Positions 9,397-18,532 of a stretch of 64,000 nt of DNA are shown here, in pieces. Within the stretch, counting starts at the first letter, position 1. Each line of letters begins with the position of its first letter. Both the position numbers and the translations under genes were made by a program. The stretch comes from Phenylobacterium sp. (GTDB lineage: Bacteria > Pseudomonadota > Alphaproteobacteria > Caulobacterales > Caulobacteraceae), in NCBI RefSeq assembly GCF_022402485.1, contig NZ_JAKRSA010000023.1, forward strand, positions 62,001 through 126,000, read 5' to 3'. The notes under the pieces were generated by a model that was not told where the DNA came from, ran no database searches, and saw only the letters and a program-made list of their open reading frames with translations.

Positions 9397-10553
9397 TTCG
9401 CGGGCTCGGTCTTGGTGCTGGGGGTCGCGGCAGCTGTCGTCCCGGCCGCAGAGGCGCGGACCGGTCGGATAAGGTCGCCCTCAAGCAGGAAGGAGCCGGC
9501 ACTTTCGACCACCAGCGCCCCGGCGGCAGGGCCGCGCACCAGCTCCACCAGACCGCCGCCGCGGGCACCGGTGCTCACCGCCACGCGCTTTACGCGATTG
9601 TCCTGTCCGACCACCATCACGCTGGCACCGTCGCCATCATAACGAACGGCGGTCTCCGGCACCGTGAGGGATGATGCGCCACCGCCCTGGAAGGCGGCGC
9701 TGGCGAAGCCGCCGGCCCGAATGCCTGAGCCCTTGGGCAGGCTGATCCAGACTCTGCCCAACTGAGTTCGAGCATCCACCTGTGGGCTGAGCAGCCGGAC
9801 CTGACCCAGCACAGTCTCGCCATTTTGCAGGGCGACCTGAACCGACTGGCCACTCCGAATCCTGGCCAGATCAGGCTCAGAAACCTCAGCCTGAAGTTCA
9901 ATCAGACCGTCCCGCGCGATTACGAACCAGGGTGTGCTTCCGACCCCCGATTGATCGCCAGGGCGAACGTTCCGGGCCAGCACCAGACCGGAGACCGGCG
10001 CGGTCACCGACAGGCGCGCCTGACGGGCCCGCAGATCGGCAAGGCCGGCCGCCTGAGCGCGGGCCTGAGCCCGGGCGCTTTGAGCCTGGAACTGACGTTG
10101 TTCGATCTGCTCGTTCGACAGGACGCCCTGGTTCTCCAGACCGTCAACCCGCGCCGCCTGGCTCTCGGCCTGCTTGGCCAGAACCTCAGCCTGGGCCAGG
10201 GCAGCCTCCTGCTGTTGAAGCTGGGACTGAAGCAGCGCGCCATCGAGCACCGCCAGGGTCTGCCCCCGCCGCACATAGGCGCCAGGCTCAACCAGAACAC
10301 GGGCCACCCGGAAGCCGCTGATCTCAGCGCTGACAGCGGCCTCCTCCCGGGGAACCAAAGGACCAGACGCCGACACCGATCCTGTGATGGGCTGGGACCC
10401 CACCGGAACGACGGAGACCGCGCGGGCCTGTTGCTCGGCGGTTTCCGGCGTCGCCTCTTCGCTACAGGCAGCCAGACCAACCATGCCCGCCAACATCAGG
10501 GCCAGGATCGGAATGCGGCGACGGGGCGTGGAAAGGTTTTGCATCTGCATCAT
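9393..10553 (-). CDS. RND efflux periplasmic adaptor (membrane fusion protein), lipoprotein
   Basis: A 386-residue adaptor bridging the inner-membrane permease and the outer-membrane channel. A lipobox ends at C30 (MVGLAAC), so it is probably lipid-anchored. The barrel-sandwich half motif (PREEAAVSAEISGFRVARVL), a coiled-coil hairpin (residues about 100-170, Gln/Ala-rich), the second lipoyl half (LSVTAPVSGLVLARNV) and a beta-barrel follow in the usual order. Two adjacent ATGs exist at 10553 and 10550; I took the first. It sits 10 bases after the outer-membrane factor gene and overlaps the permease start by 4 bases. Confidence 0.92.
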   Translation of the reverse strand: MMQMQNLSTPRRRIPILALMLAGMVGLAACSEEATPETAEQQARAVSVVPVGSQPITGSVSASGPLVPREEAAVSAEISGFRVARVLVEPGAYVRRGQTLAVLDGALLQSQLQQQEAALAQAEVLAKQAESQAARVDGLENQGVLSNEQIEQRQFQAQSARAQARAQAAGLADLRARQARLSVTAPVSGLVLARNVRPGDQSGVGSTPWFVIARDGLIELQAEVSEPDLARIRSGQSVQVALQNGETVLGQVRLLSPQVDARTQLGRVWISLPKGSGIRAGGFASAAFQGGGASSLTVPETAVRYDGDGASVMVVGQDNRVKRVAVSTGARGGGLVELVRGPAAGALVVESAGSFLLEGDLIRPVRASAAGTTAAATPSTKTEPAK

Positions 10554-10563
10554 GCCGTCAGCC

Positions 10564-11982
10564 TCAGCGGGCTTGGGTTTTCGGAGGGAGCGCCTGGGAC
10601 GGCCAACCGCCGCCCAGGGCCTTATAGGCCTGTACTGCCCGCCGCTGGGCCTGAACCTCTGCGCTGGTCAGCTGGGAGCGAGTCGCGCGCCAAGCCTGTT
10701 CAGCGCCCAAGGCGGTGTTCAAATCGGTAAGCCCCGCGCCATAGCCGAGACGGGCGGACTCGTAGGCCCGCTCAGCGCGGGCCTCACCATCTGTCAGCAG
10801 GTCGACCCGGCGGCGGTCGGCGGCCAGGCGCGTCAGTGCACTCTCAGCCTCGGCATAGGCGGTCTGAACGACCTTCTCATAGGCGATCACCGCCTGTTCG
10901 GTCCGGGCGTCCTGTGCCTTGAGGTCCAACAGCAGCCGAGGAATATTCAGCACAGGCTGGGACACCGCCGCGCCGATGCTCCAGCTCTCGGTTGTGGCCG
11001 AGAACCCTGGCTGCTCGCTGCGCGACAGGCCAAGGCCCGGCGTCAAGGTAAAGGTTGGGAAGAAGGCCAGCTGGGCAAAGGTCAGGCGACCCGCCGCCGA
11101 CCGCACCCGGGCCTCCGCCTCGCGGACATCCGGACGCCGGGCAAGAATCTCGCCGGGCACAGCTGCAGGAACGGGCGGCAATGAGGCGCCAAGGGGCGGT
11201 GTGGCTGCGCCGTCCAAGGGGGCGGTCCCCCGTCCGACCAGCACAAGCAAGGTGCGCTGCTGGGCCTGGAGCTCAGCCTCCAGGCTCTCAACCTGGCTCT
11301 CCGTCTGGGCCAGCTCACCCGCCACCCGATCGGCCTCAGACCGGGCAGCGAGCCCCAGGCTCACCCGACGTTCGGCAAGATCAGAGAGCGATCGCTGTAT
11401 GCGGGCGCTCTCCCGGGCGTCTCCCAGCTGCAGGGCCAGACCACGGGCCTGGAAATAGGCATCGGCCACACTGGCCGCCAAGCTCGCCCGGGCACCCTCA
11501 TAGGCGAATCGCGCTGCAGCGGAGTCCCCCTGGGCAGCCCGACGGACGGCGAAAAACCGACCGAAAAGGTCCAGTTCCCAGCTGACATTGAAGTTGGCCT
11601 GATAGGCCTCGCTCGTCCCGGAATTGGCAAAGCCCGGAATATTGATCACCTGGCCGTCGACCTGTTCGGTCTCAGTGCGCCGCCCCGACCCCGTCAGCTG
11701 ACCTTGAGGCAGAAAGGTGGTCAGGGCGCTGGTGGCCATCAGCCGCGCCTCCCGAAGCCGCGCCTCGGCACTCTGGGCGTCAGGACTCAGTGTCAGGGCC
11801 TCGGTCACCAAGGCGGTGAGCGCCGGGTCGTTGAACGCCAGCCACCACTGGTCCAGCGGCTGGGCCTGGGCTGGACCTGACTCCGGATAGGCCGCCGGCA
11901 GGGTGATGCTGGCCTCGCGCGGCGTCGCGCAGGCGCTCAGGGAAAGGGCGGCAAGAAGGGCGAGCGAAGTCGACAGACGCAT
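10564..11982 (-). CDS. Outer-membrane efflux channel, NodT/OprM family lipoprotein
   Basis: A 472-residue TolC-like outer-membrane factor with a lipobox at C18 (LSLSAC). It carries two repeats of the outer-membrane efflux domain: WWLAFNDPALTALVTEAL opens the first, LARRPDVREAEARVRSA is the conserved motif at the start of the second. It is the first gene of the pump operon on the minus strand; the roughly 400-base region upstream probably holds the promoter. No regulator gene is adjacent. Confidence 0.93.
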   Translation of the reverse strand: MRLSTSLALLAALSLSACATPREASITLPAAYPESGPAQAQPLDQWWLAFNDPALTALVTEALTLSPDAQSAEARLREARLMATSALTTFLPQGQLTGSGRRTETEQVDGQVINIPGFANSGTSEAYQANFNVSWELDLFGRFFAVRRAAQGDSAAARFAYEGARASLAASVADAYFQARGLALQLGDARESARIQRSLSDLAERRVSLGLAARSEADRVAGELAQTESQVESLEAELQAQQRTLLVLVGRGTAPLDGAATPPLGASLPPVPAAVPGEILARRPDVREAEARVRSAAGRLTFAQLAFFPTFTLTPGLGLSRSEQPGFSATTESWSIGAAVSQPVLNIPRLLLDLKAQDARTEQAVIAYEKVVQTAYAEAESALTRLAADRRRVDLLTDGEARAERAYESARLGYGAGLTDLNTALGAEQAWRATRSQLTSAEVQAQRRAVQAYKALGGGWPSQALPPKTQAR

Positions 11983-12380
11983 GGCAGTCCTGGCGGGCCT
12001 CGCCGCGAATCATGGAGTATCATAGCGCAGCTGGTGATTTCCGACCCTGGCTGCGAGGGTTCCCAGACCACAGGTGTGCAACACCGTGATTGCAGGGACG
12101 ATATATTCCCGACCCCCATCATAAAGGATTCTGCGGACCAGGGTGCCCCTTAAGGCGACCTTGCGCGGGTCCGTCGCCGCCCATCTGCCCCAGACCTCTG
12201 GACACCACCCCGCCCATCTACCTGCGTCAATAGGTCGCGGGATAGATTTGACCGGGGCCCACTGTTCTGAGGGTCTAGGTTGGGATCACTAGGGCCCATG
12301 GGCTACTGATGAACGAAAGACGCCCCCGAGGCGGACCTCGAGGGCGTCAAATCGTCAAGAATTAGAATTCTCGAAGCTGC
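11983..12380. other. 398-base intergenic region before the efflux operon
   Basis: No convincing open frame on either strand. The right part holds the terminator of the small exported-protein gene (12319-12348). The left part should contain the efflux operon promoter; a TATGAT on the minus strand at 12024-12019 is a possible -10 but lacks a good -35. No obvious operator palindrome was found. Confidence 0.4.
12319..12348 (-). terminator. Rho-independent terminator after the TonB-C-like gene
   Basis: GACGCCCCCGAG (12319-12330) pairs with CTCGAGGGCGTC (12337-12348), a 12-bp stem with one mismatch and a 6-base loop, followed on the minus strand by TTTCGTTC. It lies 33 bases after the stop codon of the small gene at 12381. 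Confidence 0.6.
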
Positions 12381-12686
12381 TCAGCTGCCGGGGAACCGCA
12401 TCGGAACCTTCACCTGGCCCGTCTTGGAACCCATAGGTAGAGCTTCGGCCACGCAGAGCGCCGCCTTGTCAAAACCCTTACCTGCTGCGCTGTCCTGCAG
12501 CACCTTGCAGTCTGAAAGCTTACCGCTGTCAGCACTGCATTCCAGCATTACGGTCGCTGCATCACGCATATTGGCGTGCTTTGAGAGGCAACGCGCCATG
12601 CTTTGTTCAAACGCCGACGCCGAAACTGCTGACGTCAACACGAGGCTGATGAGGACGCCCCCACCCACTGCGATGATATTTTTCAC
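12381..12686 (-). CDS. Small exported protein with a TonB C-terminal-like domain
   Basis: A 101-residue protein starting at GTG with a good GAAGGAG Shine-Dalgarno at 12692-12698. A signal peptide covers residues 1-24. The rest resembles the TonB C-terminal fold: a strand plus GKLSDCKVLQDSAAGKGFDKAALCVAEA and a final strand GQVKVPMRF, the pattern of TonB-family transducers. It lacks the membrane anchor and Pro-rich linker of TonB, so it cannot act as a usual energy transducer. Four cysteines (C33, C50, C60, C78) could form two disulfides in the periplasm. Function unknown. Confidence 0.65.
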   Translation of the reverse strand: MKNIIAVGGGVLISLVLTSAVSASAFEQSMARCLSKHANMRDAATVMLECSADSGKLSDCKVLQDSAAGKGFDKAALCVAEALPMGSKTGQVKVPMRFPGS

Positions 12687-12970
12687 CTACCCACTCCTTC
12701 TAGACCGGAAGTGAGTGGACCATCAGGGATTCAGGTTAAAATTGTCTAATTCGTCTTCGCAAATATCGGTAAACGGGAATAAACCATAGCCAGATACCTG
12801 ACAGACGGTCCGTTCCAACCCCTGAATCTCTATAGTGACTGCCAACCGCGCAAACCGGAGGAGAGAAGCCGCCTGTTAGCGCAACCCACGGTTAGAAACT
12901 GTTAGCACCTCCGATTCATCATACGCCGCGCCAGATGTTTAACGTCTGGACCACGGGGGATGGGCGTCAG

Positions 12971-14917
12971 ATGCGGTTTCGGCTCGTAGATTTACCTTTG
13001 ATCGTGAAGATCGGTTTCGCGCCGGCCTTCGCCTTGGTCATGCTGGCAGTGCTGGCCATGGGCACCATCGTCATGCAGCGGGCTCAGACCGACACCCTGC
13101 GGCAGGTCGTGCACACCGACATGCCCAACAGCCTGCAGATCCAGCGGATCTCCGAGCGGATCAACAATGTGCACGGCGAGCTTTATTACCTGCTGACCCA
13201 GCAGGCCGCCGGCATCGATGTGGGCGCCATTGAGGGCCGCGGGCAGGCCATGCTGGTCGAGGTGGATGCCATCGCCGTTGAGGCAGAAGCCGCCAAGGCC
13301 GCCGCACCTGCTGCGCAGCATGCGGCCTTTGACACCCTGATCGCCGACCTGAAGGAAACCCGCGACGCCCTGGACATCATCATGGCGATGGTCGGAGTCG
13401 ACTTCACCACCGCCGCCAGCTTCGCCGCACCCTTCGAAGAACAGTACAAGGAGATGACCGTCAATCTGGCGGGCATCGTCAAGGCCACCCAAGACGCGAC
13501 AGACGCCCGGGCCGCCGCCAGCGAAGCTCGCGCCAGCATGTCGCAGAACATGACCATCGCTGCAGTCTTGGTCACGCTGCTGGCAGCAGGGGCCCTGGCC
13601 CTCATGTCGGTGCTGACCATGCGCGGCGCTGTCCAGCGGATCGCCGGGGCCACCGAGCGGCTCGCCCGGGGTGACAACGAGGTCAAGCTGGACGCCCTGG
13701 CGCGCAAGGACGAGCTGGGTGCCATCGTCCGCTCACTCACCGTGTTCCGCGACAATCAGATCCAGATGGAGCGCCTGCGCGAGGAGCAGGAAGCGACCCG
13801 GCAGGGCGCCGAAGAAACCCGTCGGCAGAGCGCTGATGCCGCCGCCGCCGTGGCCGAGGAGCAGTCCAGGGTGGTGAGCGCCCTGGCGCAGGCTATGGAC
13901 CGCCTGGCCGATGGCGACCTGACCTATCGCCTCGAGGAGAGCTTCCCGGGGGAGTACCAAAAGCTCCGCGACGACTTTAACGCCGCCGTGTCCAAGCTGG
14001 AGGAGGTGATGAGCGCCATCTCCTCGACCACCCTGTCCATTAATTCAGGCGCTACCGAGATCTCCAGCGGCGCCGATGACCTGTCCCGCCGGACCGAACA
14101 TCAAGCCGCCACCCTGGAAGAGACCGCAGCGGCCCTCGACGAGATTACCGCCACCGTCCAGAAAACCTCCACGGGCGCTGAGCAGGGCCGTGAGGCCGTC
14201 ACCTCGGCCCGGGCCGATGCCGAGCGTTCCGGGGAAGTGGTGCGTCGGGCCGTCACCGCCATGGGTCAGATCGAACAGTCCTCGGCCCAGATCAGCCAGA
14301 TCATTGGCGTCATCGACGAGATCGCTTTCCAGACCAATCTTTTGGCCCTGAACGCCGGGGTTGAGGCCGCCCGGGCCGGCGACGCCGGTCGCGGCTTCGC
14401 TGTGGTCGCCTCCGAGGTTCGCGCCCTGGCTCAGCGCTCGGCCGAAGCCGCCAAGGAGATCAAGGCCCTGATCAGCGCCTCCACCGAGCAGGTCTCCCAA
14501 GGGGTCGGTCTGGTGGGCGAAACCGGCAAGGCTCTGGAGCGCATTGTCATCCAGGTAGCCGAGATCAATGGCCTGGTTACCGAGATCGCCGCCTCAGCCA
14601 AGGAGGAGGCCCTGGGCCTGGCTCAGGTGAACACGGCCGTCAACGAGATGGATCACGTCACCCAGCAGAACGCGGCCATGGTCGAGCAGTCCACCGCTGC
14701 CAGCCGCGTGCTGGCCGATGAGGCCCGCGAACTGTCGCGTTTGGTGGCGCGCTTCAAGCTGTCGTCGGTCCAGACCGCCCCCGTCAGCCGCCAGGCACCT
14801 GCCCAGGCCAGACAAGCCCCCCGCGCCGCGCCGCCTGCGCACCGCCCGGCAACCTACGGCGCAACGGCCCTGGCCATGAAACCCCAGGCCGATGCGGAGG
14901 GCTGGGAGGAGTTCTAA
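12971..14917 (+). CDS. Methyl-accepting chemotaxis protein
   Basis: A 648-residue transmembrane chemoreceptor. Two membrane helices (about residues 13-35 and 190-212) flank a helical periplasmic domain of about 150 residues that looks like a four-helix-bundle sensor. A HAMP domain follows, then a second HAMP-like segment near residues 300-352 ([18 protein letters not shown]), then the signalling hairpin with tip [20 protein letters not shown] and [18 protein letters not shown]. The C-terminus GWEEF resembles a CheR/CheB tether pentapeptide. I chose the ATG at 12971, which follows GGGGGATGG; an ATG at 12935 would add 12 residues. No che genes are adjacent. Confidence 0.93.
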   Translation: MRFRLVDLPLIVKIGFAPAFALVMLAVLAMGTIVMQRAQTDTLRQVVHTDMPNSLQIQRISERINNVHGELYYLLTQQAAGIDVGAIEGRGQAMLVEVDAIAVEAEAAKAAAPAAQHAAFDTLIADLKETRDALDIIMAMVGVDFTTAASFAAPFEEQYKEMTVNLAGIVKATQDATDARAAASEARASMSQNMTIAAVLVTLLAAGALALMSVLTMRGAVQRIAGATERLARGDNEVKLDALARKDELGAIVRSLTVFRDNQIQMERLREEQEATRQGAEETRRQSADAAAAVAEEQSRVVSALAQAMDRLADGDLTYRLEESFPGEYQKLRDDFNAAVSKLEEVMSAISSTTLSINSGATEISSGADDLSRRTEHQAATLEETAAALDEITATVQKTSTGAEQGREAVTSARADAERSGEVVRRAVTAMGQIEQSSAQISQIIGVIDEIAFQTNLLALNAGVEAARAGDAGRGFAVVASEVRALAQRSAEAAKEIKALISASTEQVSQGVGLVGETGKALERIVIQVAEINGLVTEIAASAKEEALGLAQVNTAVNEMDHVTQQNAAMVEQSTAASRVLADEARELSRLVARFKLSSVQTAPVSRQAPAQARQAPRAAPPAHRPATYGATALAMKPQADAEGWEEF

Positions 14918-14946
14918 GCCCCCCTCAAAGCCTCACGAGACAATCT

Positions 14947-14980
14947 GAAGCGCGCGGTCCCCCGCGCGCTTCTTTCGTTC
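14947..14980 (+). terminator. Rho-independent terminator after the chemoreceptor gene
   Basis: GAAGCGCGCGG (14947-14957) pairs perfectly with CCGCGCGCTTC (14962-14972) across a TCCC loop, followed by TTTCGTTC. It lies 29 bases after the stop codon. Confidence 0.8.
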
Positions 14981-15084
14981 TGGCCGCCACCGGCCTGCCT
15001 TTCCTGCCCCCGAGCGCAGCAAGGCTTGACCTCCGTCGCGGCAGCGCGCGGGATCGTAAGAAACGATCACAGAGGAAACCGCAG

Positions 15085-16002
15085 ATGGCCCAGCTTGAAA
15101 TGAACGACCTGATGTTCCGCCCTGGTCTGATGACCGGCGAACGCATCCTGATCACCGGCGGCGGCACGGGCCTGGGCAAGGTGATGGCCGAGGCCTGCCT
15201 GATGCTGGGCGCCGAGGTCTATATCTGTGGGCGTCGGGGTGGGGTGGTAGAGGCCACCGCCGCCGAACTGATGGCCGCCCACGGGGGCAAATGCGTGGGC
15301 CTGGCCTGCGATATCCGCGTGCCCGAAGCCATCGAGGCCATGCTCGATACGATCTGGGCCGATGGCGGGGCGCTTACCGGCCTGGTCAATAACGCAGCCG
15401 GCAACTTCATCAGCCGGACGGAGGATCTGTCCCCCCGGGGCTTCGACGCCATTTCCAACATCGTTTTCCGCGGGGCCTTCTTCGTCACTCAGGGGTGCGG
15501 CAAGCGCTGGATCGCCGAGGGCCGCAAGGCGTCCGTCGTCTCCATCCTCGTCACCTGGATCTGGAACGGTGGCCCCTTCACCGTGCCCTCGGCCATGTCC
15601 AAGGCCGGCATTGCGGCCATGAGCCAGTCGCTGGCGGTGGAGTGGGGCTCCTACGGGATCCGTTTCAACAACATCGCCCCAGGCCCCTTCCCCACCGAGG
15701 GCATGACCGCCCGGCTCAATCCCAGCCAGGCCGAGGAGAGCGGCAGTGCCTATGGGGATATGAGCAGCAATCCCATGGGCCGGGTCGGCGACATGCGCGA
15801 GCTGGCCAATCTGGCGGTCTATCTGCTGCATCCCCTGTCAGCCTATGTGAACGGCCAGACCATCGCCATTGATGGAGCGGCCTGGCAGGCCACCGGGGGC
15901 AACTTCTCGCGCCTGCGTGCCTGGGGCGATGAGGAATGGCAGGCGGCCAGGGTTGCGATCCAGAGCACCAACGCCAAGGACCGCGCGCAACGGACAGTCT
16001 GA
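15085..16002 (+). CDS. SDR oxidoreductase, 2,4-dienoyl-CoA reductase-like
   Basis: A 305-residue short-chain dehydrogenase. The NAD(P)-binding motif GGGTGLG is at residues 25-31 and NNAAG at 102-106. At the active site the usual Tyr-x3-Lys is absent: the sequence reads VPSAMSKAG, keeping K173 but with no Tyr. This loss, with SLAVEWGSYGIRFN and a PGPFPTEGM segment, is characteristic of the 2,4-dienoyl-CoA reductase branch, which helps degrade unsaturated fatty acids. The assignment is from these motifs only. It follows the chemoreceptor terminator and has its own transcription start region. Confidence 0.82.
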   Translation: MAQLEMNDLMFRPGLMTGERILITGGGTGLGKVMAEACLMLGAEVYICGRRGGVVEATAAELMAAHGGKCVGLACDIRVPEAIEAMLDTIWADGGALTGLVNNAAGNFISRTEDLSPRGFDAISNIVFRGAFFVTQGCGKRWIAEGRKASVVSILVTWIWNGGPFTVPSAMSKAGIAAMSQSLAVEWGSYGIRFNNIAPGPFPTEGMTARLNPSQAEESGSAYGDMSSNPMGRVGDMRELANLAVYLLHPLSAYVNGQTIAIDGAAWQATGGNFSRLRAWGDEEWQAARVAIQSTNAKDRAQRTV

Positions 16003-16064
16003 TCTCCGTCGGGCGTCGGAACGTGGTTAATCAGGCCTTAATGGCTGCAGGCCAAGGTCAGGCC

Positions 16065-16466
16065 ATGCGCTCGACCCTCGCCGTCACCCTAGCCCTGCTG
16101 ACAGCCCTTACCGTGCCCGCAGTGGCGGGCGCTCAGGCGCGGCTATCCATGGAACGGCCAGGGGCAGCCGCCCTGGGACTGCGGGGCGCCGAGGAAAACC
16201 GGCAAGTCGCCGGGTCGGCCGCTGGCGAAACACCGGTGGGGGCCGAGAGCCCGGCGGTATCACCCCCGGTCGACCTTGGACTAAGGCCCCTGGCGGGGCC
16301 GGTGCTGATGTCGACCCCGAGGGTCCCCGACGCCCTGGCCTGCCGGACCACCTGCGCCCAGAGCTATTACTTCTGTCTGGCCGGAGATGGATCGGACGAG
16401 TGCGCCCAGGTCTGGGGCCAGTGCCGGCTGGGCTGTGGTCCTGGCGCTGCCGGACCCGCCGCCTGA
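16065..16466 (+). CDS. Exported protein with a symmetric six-cysteine C-terminal motif
   Basis: A 133-residue protein with a signal peptide (about residues 1-25, ending AGAQA), a Pro/Ala/Gly-rich middle that looks disordered, and a short C-terminal module with C93, C97, C104, C113, C120 and C124. The cysteine spacing is palindromic (3-6-8-6-3), as expected for a two-helix hairpin stapled by three disulfides. I do not recognise the family. The ATG at 16065 is preferred as it opens the signal sequence; an ATG at 16041 is possible. Confidence 0.6.
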   Translation: MRSTLAVTLALLTALTVPAVAGAQARLSMERPGAAALGLRGAEENRQVAGSAAGETPVGAESPAVSPPVDLGLRPLAGPVLMSTPRVPDALACRTTCAQSYYFCLAGDGSDECAQVWGQCRLGCGPGAAGPAA

Positions 16467-16607
16467 CACCGCCGACAGCGGTCAACGCCCAGATCGGTGG
16501 CGACGGGCTCAATTTCGATGCTTCTGGCCAACCTTACCCACAGATCATTGGCTTCAGGGCGTACCTCGGCCTAGAATGACGCCTGTCAGTTTCGCGTACG
16601 GAGTCGC

Positions 16608-17234
16608 ATGTCACAGGTCGCCATTCTTAACGTGGGAAAGCGCGCCCAGACCAAGGTTCAGAACAGGACCGCCATTCTCGACGCCGCCCGCGAGGTGTTC
16701 GGTGAGATGGGCTATGAGCCCTGCACCGTCCGCGACATCATCCGACGGACAGGTCTCGCCGCCGGCACCTTCTACAACTACTTCAAATCCAAGGAAGAAG
16801 TGTTCGCCGCCCTGGCCGATGATGGGGCCCGGCGGTTTGCCCCGATCCTGAAATCCCTGCGCAGCCAGAACGCCGACTTCGACAGCTTTGTCCGCGCCGC
16901 GCTGATGGCCTATTTCCGCTTTCTCGCCGACGAGCACCAGCAGTGGGCCGACCGCCAGCCGGCCGAGGATCATCTGCAGGTGCGGGGCCAGACCCCGGAA
17001 ATGGAGGCGGTGTTCAGCGAGGTGCGCGCCGCCATCCTCGATGAAATCGCCCGGGGCGGGGCACCGGCGGCGGACGCTGACTATCTGGCCGGTGCCTGTA
17101 TCGCCATTGCCCGCGAGGTCGGCGACCAGATGCTCCGGCGCAGGCCCGTGGACGTGGAAGGTGCCGTGGCCTTTTCCACTGCGCTGATTCTGTCTGGCCT
17201 GAAGGGTCTGCCCAAGGCCCAGTCCTCTCAATGA
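16608..17234 (+). CDS. TetR-family transcriptional regulator
   Basis: A 208-residue repressor-type protein. The N-terminal helix-turn-helix is at residues about 39-58 (CTVRDIIRRTGLAAGTFYNY followed by FKSKEEVF), typical of TetR. The C-terminal ligand-binding half is divergent. It lies 16 bases upstream of the medium-chain oxidoreductase gene and may control it and perhaps the SDR gene 600 bases upstream; no operator palindrome could be assigned by eye. Confidence 0.9.
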   Translation: MSQVAILNVGKRAQTKVQNRTAILDAAREVFGEMGYEPCTVRDIIRRTGLAAGTFYNYFKSKEEVFAALADDGARRFAPILKSLRSQNADFDSFVRAALMAYFRFLADEHQQWADRQPAEDHLQVRGQTPEMEAVFSEVRAAILDEIARGGAPAADADYLAGACIAIAREVGDQMLRRRPVDVEGAVAFSTALILSGLKGLPKAQSSQ

Positions 17235-17250
17235 TCAGGCTCAGACCTTG

Positions 17251-18234
17251 ATGCGTGCCCTGATGGTTGAGGCCCTGGCCGCCGACTATGGCGGCTGCGT
17301 CCTCAAAGAGATCGTGACCCCTGCGCCGGGCCCCGGCGAGGTCCGGGTCCGCGTCCGGGCTGCTGCGGTCAATTTCCCCGACCTGCTACAGACCCGGGGC
17401 GAATATCAGCACAAGCCGCCCCTGCCCTTCATCCCCGGCATGGAGATCGCCGGCGAAGTGGACGCCCTGGGCGAGGGCGTTGAGGGCTTTCAGATCGGCG
17501 AGCCCGTGGTCGGCGGCGCCCGCATCGGCGGCTTTTCGGATTTCGCCATCACCCCGGCGGCTGGCCTACGCCGCAAGCCTGAGCGGCTCTCCTTCAGTCA
17601 GGCGGCGGGCTATGCCACGGCCTATCTCACCGCCTATGTCTCCCTGGTGCGCCGGGCCCGGGCCGAACCTGGTGAGTGGCTTCTGGTCCATGGGGCGGCC
17701 GGCGGCGTCGGCCTGGCGGCGGTGGATCTGGGCCGACATCTGGGGCTGCGGGTGATCGCCGCCTCGGCCTCCGACGAGAAGCTGGCCATGGTCGCCTCTG
17801 ACTATGGTCCAGAGGCCACGGTGAACGTCACCGGCGGCTTCCGTGAGGCGGTCAAGGCCATCACCAGCGGCCAGGGCGCCGACATCATCTATGACCCTGT
17901 GGGCGGCGACGTGTTCGATGAGAGCGTGCGCTGCATCGCCTTTGATGGCCGGCTCTTGTCCATTGGCTTCACGTCCGGGCGGTTGCCGGTGCTGCCGGTC
18001 AATATGGCGCTGATCAAGGGCTTCTCCCTGATGGGCGTCCGCGCCGGCGAGTATGGGCGCCAGTTCCCCGACAAGGGCCGCGAGAACCAGGCGGCGATCT
18101 GGGCCCTGGCCGAGTCCGGCGCGGTTACCCCCCGGGTGCACGCCGAATATCCCCTGGCTGACTGGCGGGCCGCCTTCGACAGCCTGGCCCTGCGCCAGGT
18201 GGTGGGCAAGGCCGTCATCCGCCCCGATCTCTGA
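17251..18234 (+). CDS. Zinc-independent NADPH:quinone oxidoreductase-like MDR protein
   Basis: A 327-residue medium-chain dehydrogenase/reductase. The N-terminal GroES-like domain has VNFPDLLQTRGEY and PFIPGMEIAGEV, and the Rossmann motif is HGAAGGVGLAAVDLG (residues 147-161). The zinc-ligand cysteines of alcohol dehydrogenases are missing, as in quinone oxidoreductases and acryloyl-CoA reductases. It could reduce a quinone or an enoyl/acryloyl-CoA. The ATG at 17251 is chosen over a TTG three bases earlier. Likely an operon with the TetR gene. Confidence 0.87.
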   Translation: MRALMVEALAADYGGCVLKEIVTPAPGPGEVRVRVRAAAVNFPDLLQTRGEYQHKPPLPFIPGMEIAGEVDALGEGVEGFQIGEPVVGGARIGGFSDFAITPAAGLRRKPERLSFSQAAGYATAYLTAYVSLVRRARAEPGEWLLVHGAAGGVGLAAVDLGRHLGLRVIAASASDEKLAMVASDYGPEATVNVTGGFREAVKAITSGQGADIIYDPVGGDVFDESVRCIAFDGRLLSIGFTSGRLPVLPVNMALIKGFSLMGVRAGEYGRQFPDKGRENQAAIWALAESGAVTPRVHAEYPLADWRAAFDSLALRQVVGKAVIRPDL

Positions 18235-18299
18235 GGGCTCGCGCCGTCGACCAACCCCGGCCAATTGAGGCCCGATTGACCTTTTCGGCCGAGGAGCGG

Positions 18300-18328
18300 T
18301 TGACGGGGCCCGGTGGTTGGCGTATCTC
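18300..18328 (+). promoter_or_regulatory. Putative rpmH-rnpA promoter
   Basis: TTGACG (18300-18305), a 17-base spacer and TATCTC (18323-18328) lie 34 bases before the rpmH start codon. The -35 is near consensus, the -10 is weak. Confidence 0.45.
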
Positions 18329-18361
18329 CGCGCCTCGTTTTTCTGACCTGGAGCCAACAAC

Positions 18362-18496
18362 GTGAAGCGGACATATCAGCCGTCGCGACTCGTGCGTAAG
18401 CGCCGTCACGGCTACCGCGCGCGCATGGCCACCAAGAATGGCCAAAAGGTCATTCAGCGCCGCCGCGCCAAGGGCCGTAAGCGTCTGAGCGCCTAA
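18362..18496 (+). CDS. rpmH: 50S ribosomal protein L34
   Basis: A 44-residue, very basic ribosomal protein starting with GTG. The sequence [20 protein letters not shown] followed by [20 protein letters not shown] is diagnostic of L34. It opens the conserved rpmH-rnpA-yidC-engB cluster. Confidence 0.98.
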   Translation: MKRTYQPSRLVRKRRHGYRARMATKNGQKVIQRRRAKGRKRLSA

Positions 18497-18532
18497 GGGC
18501 CTTAGCTGAGCGGTAGAAATTGAGGTGTCGGC

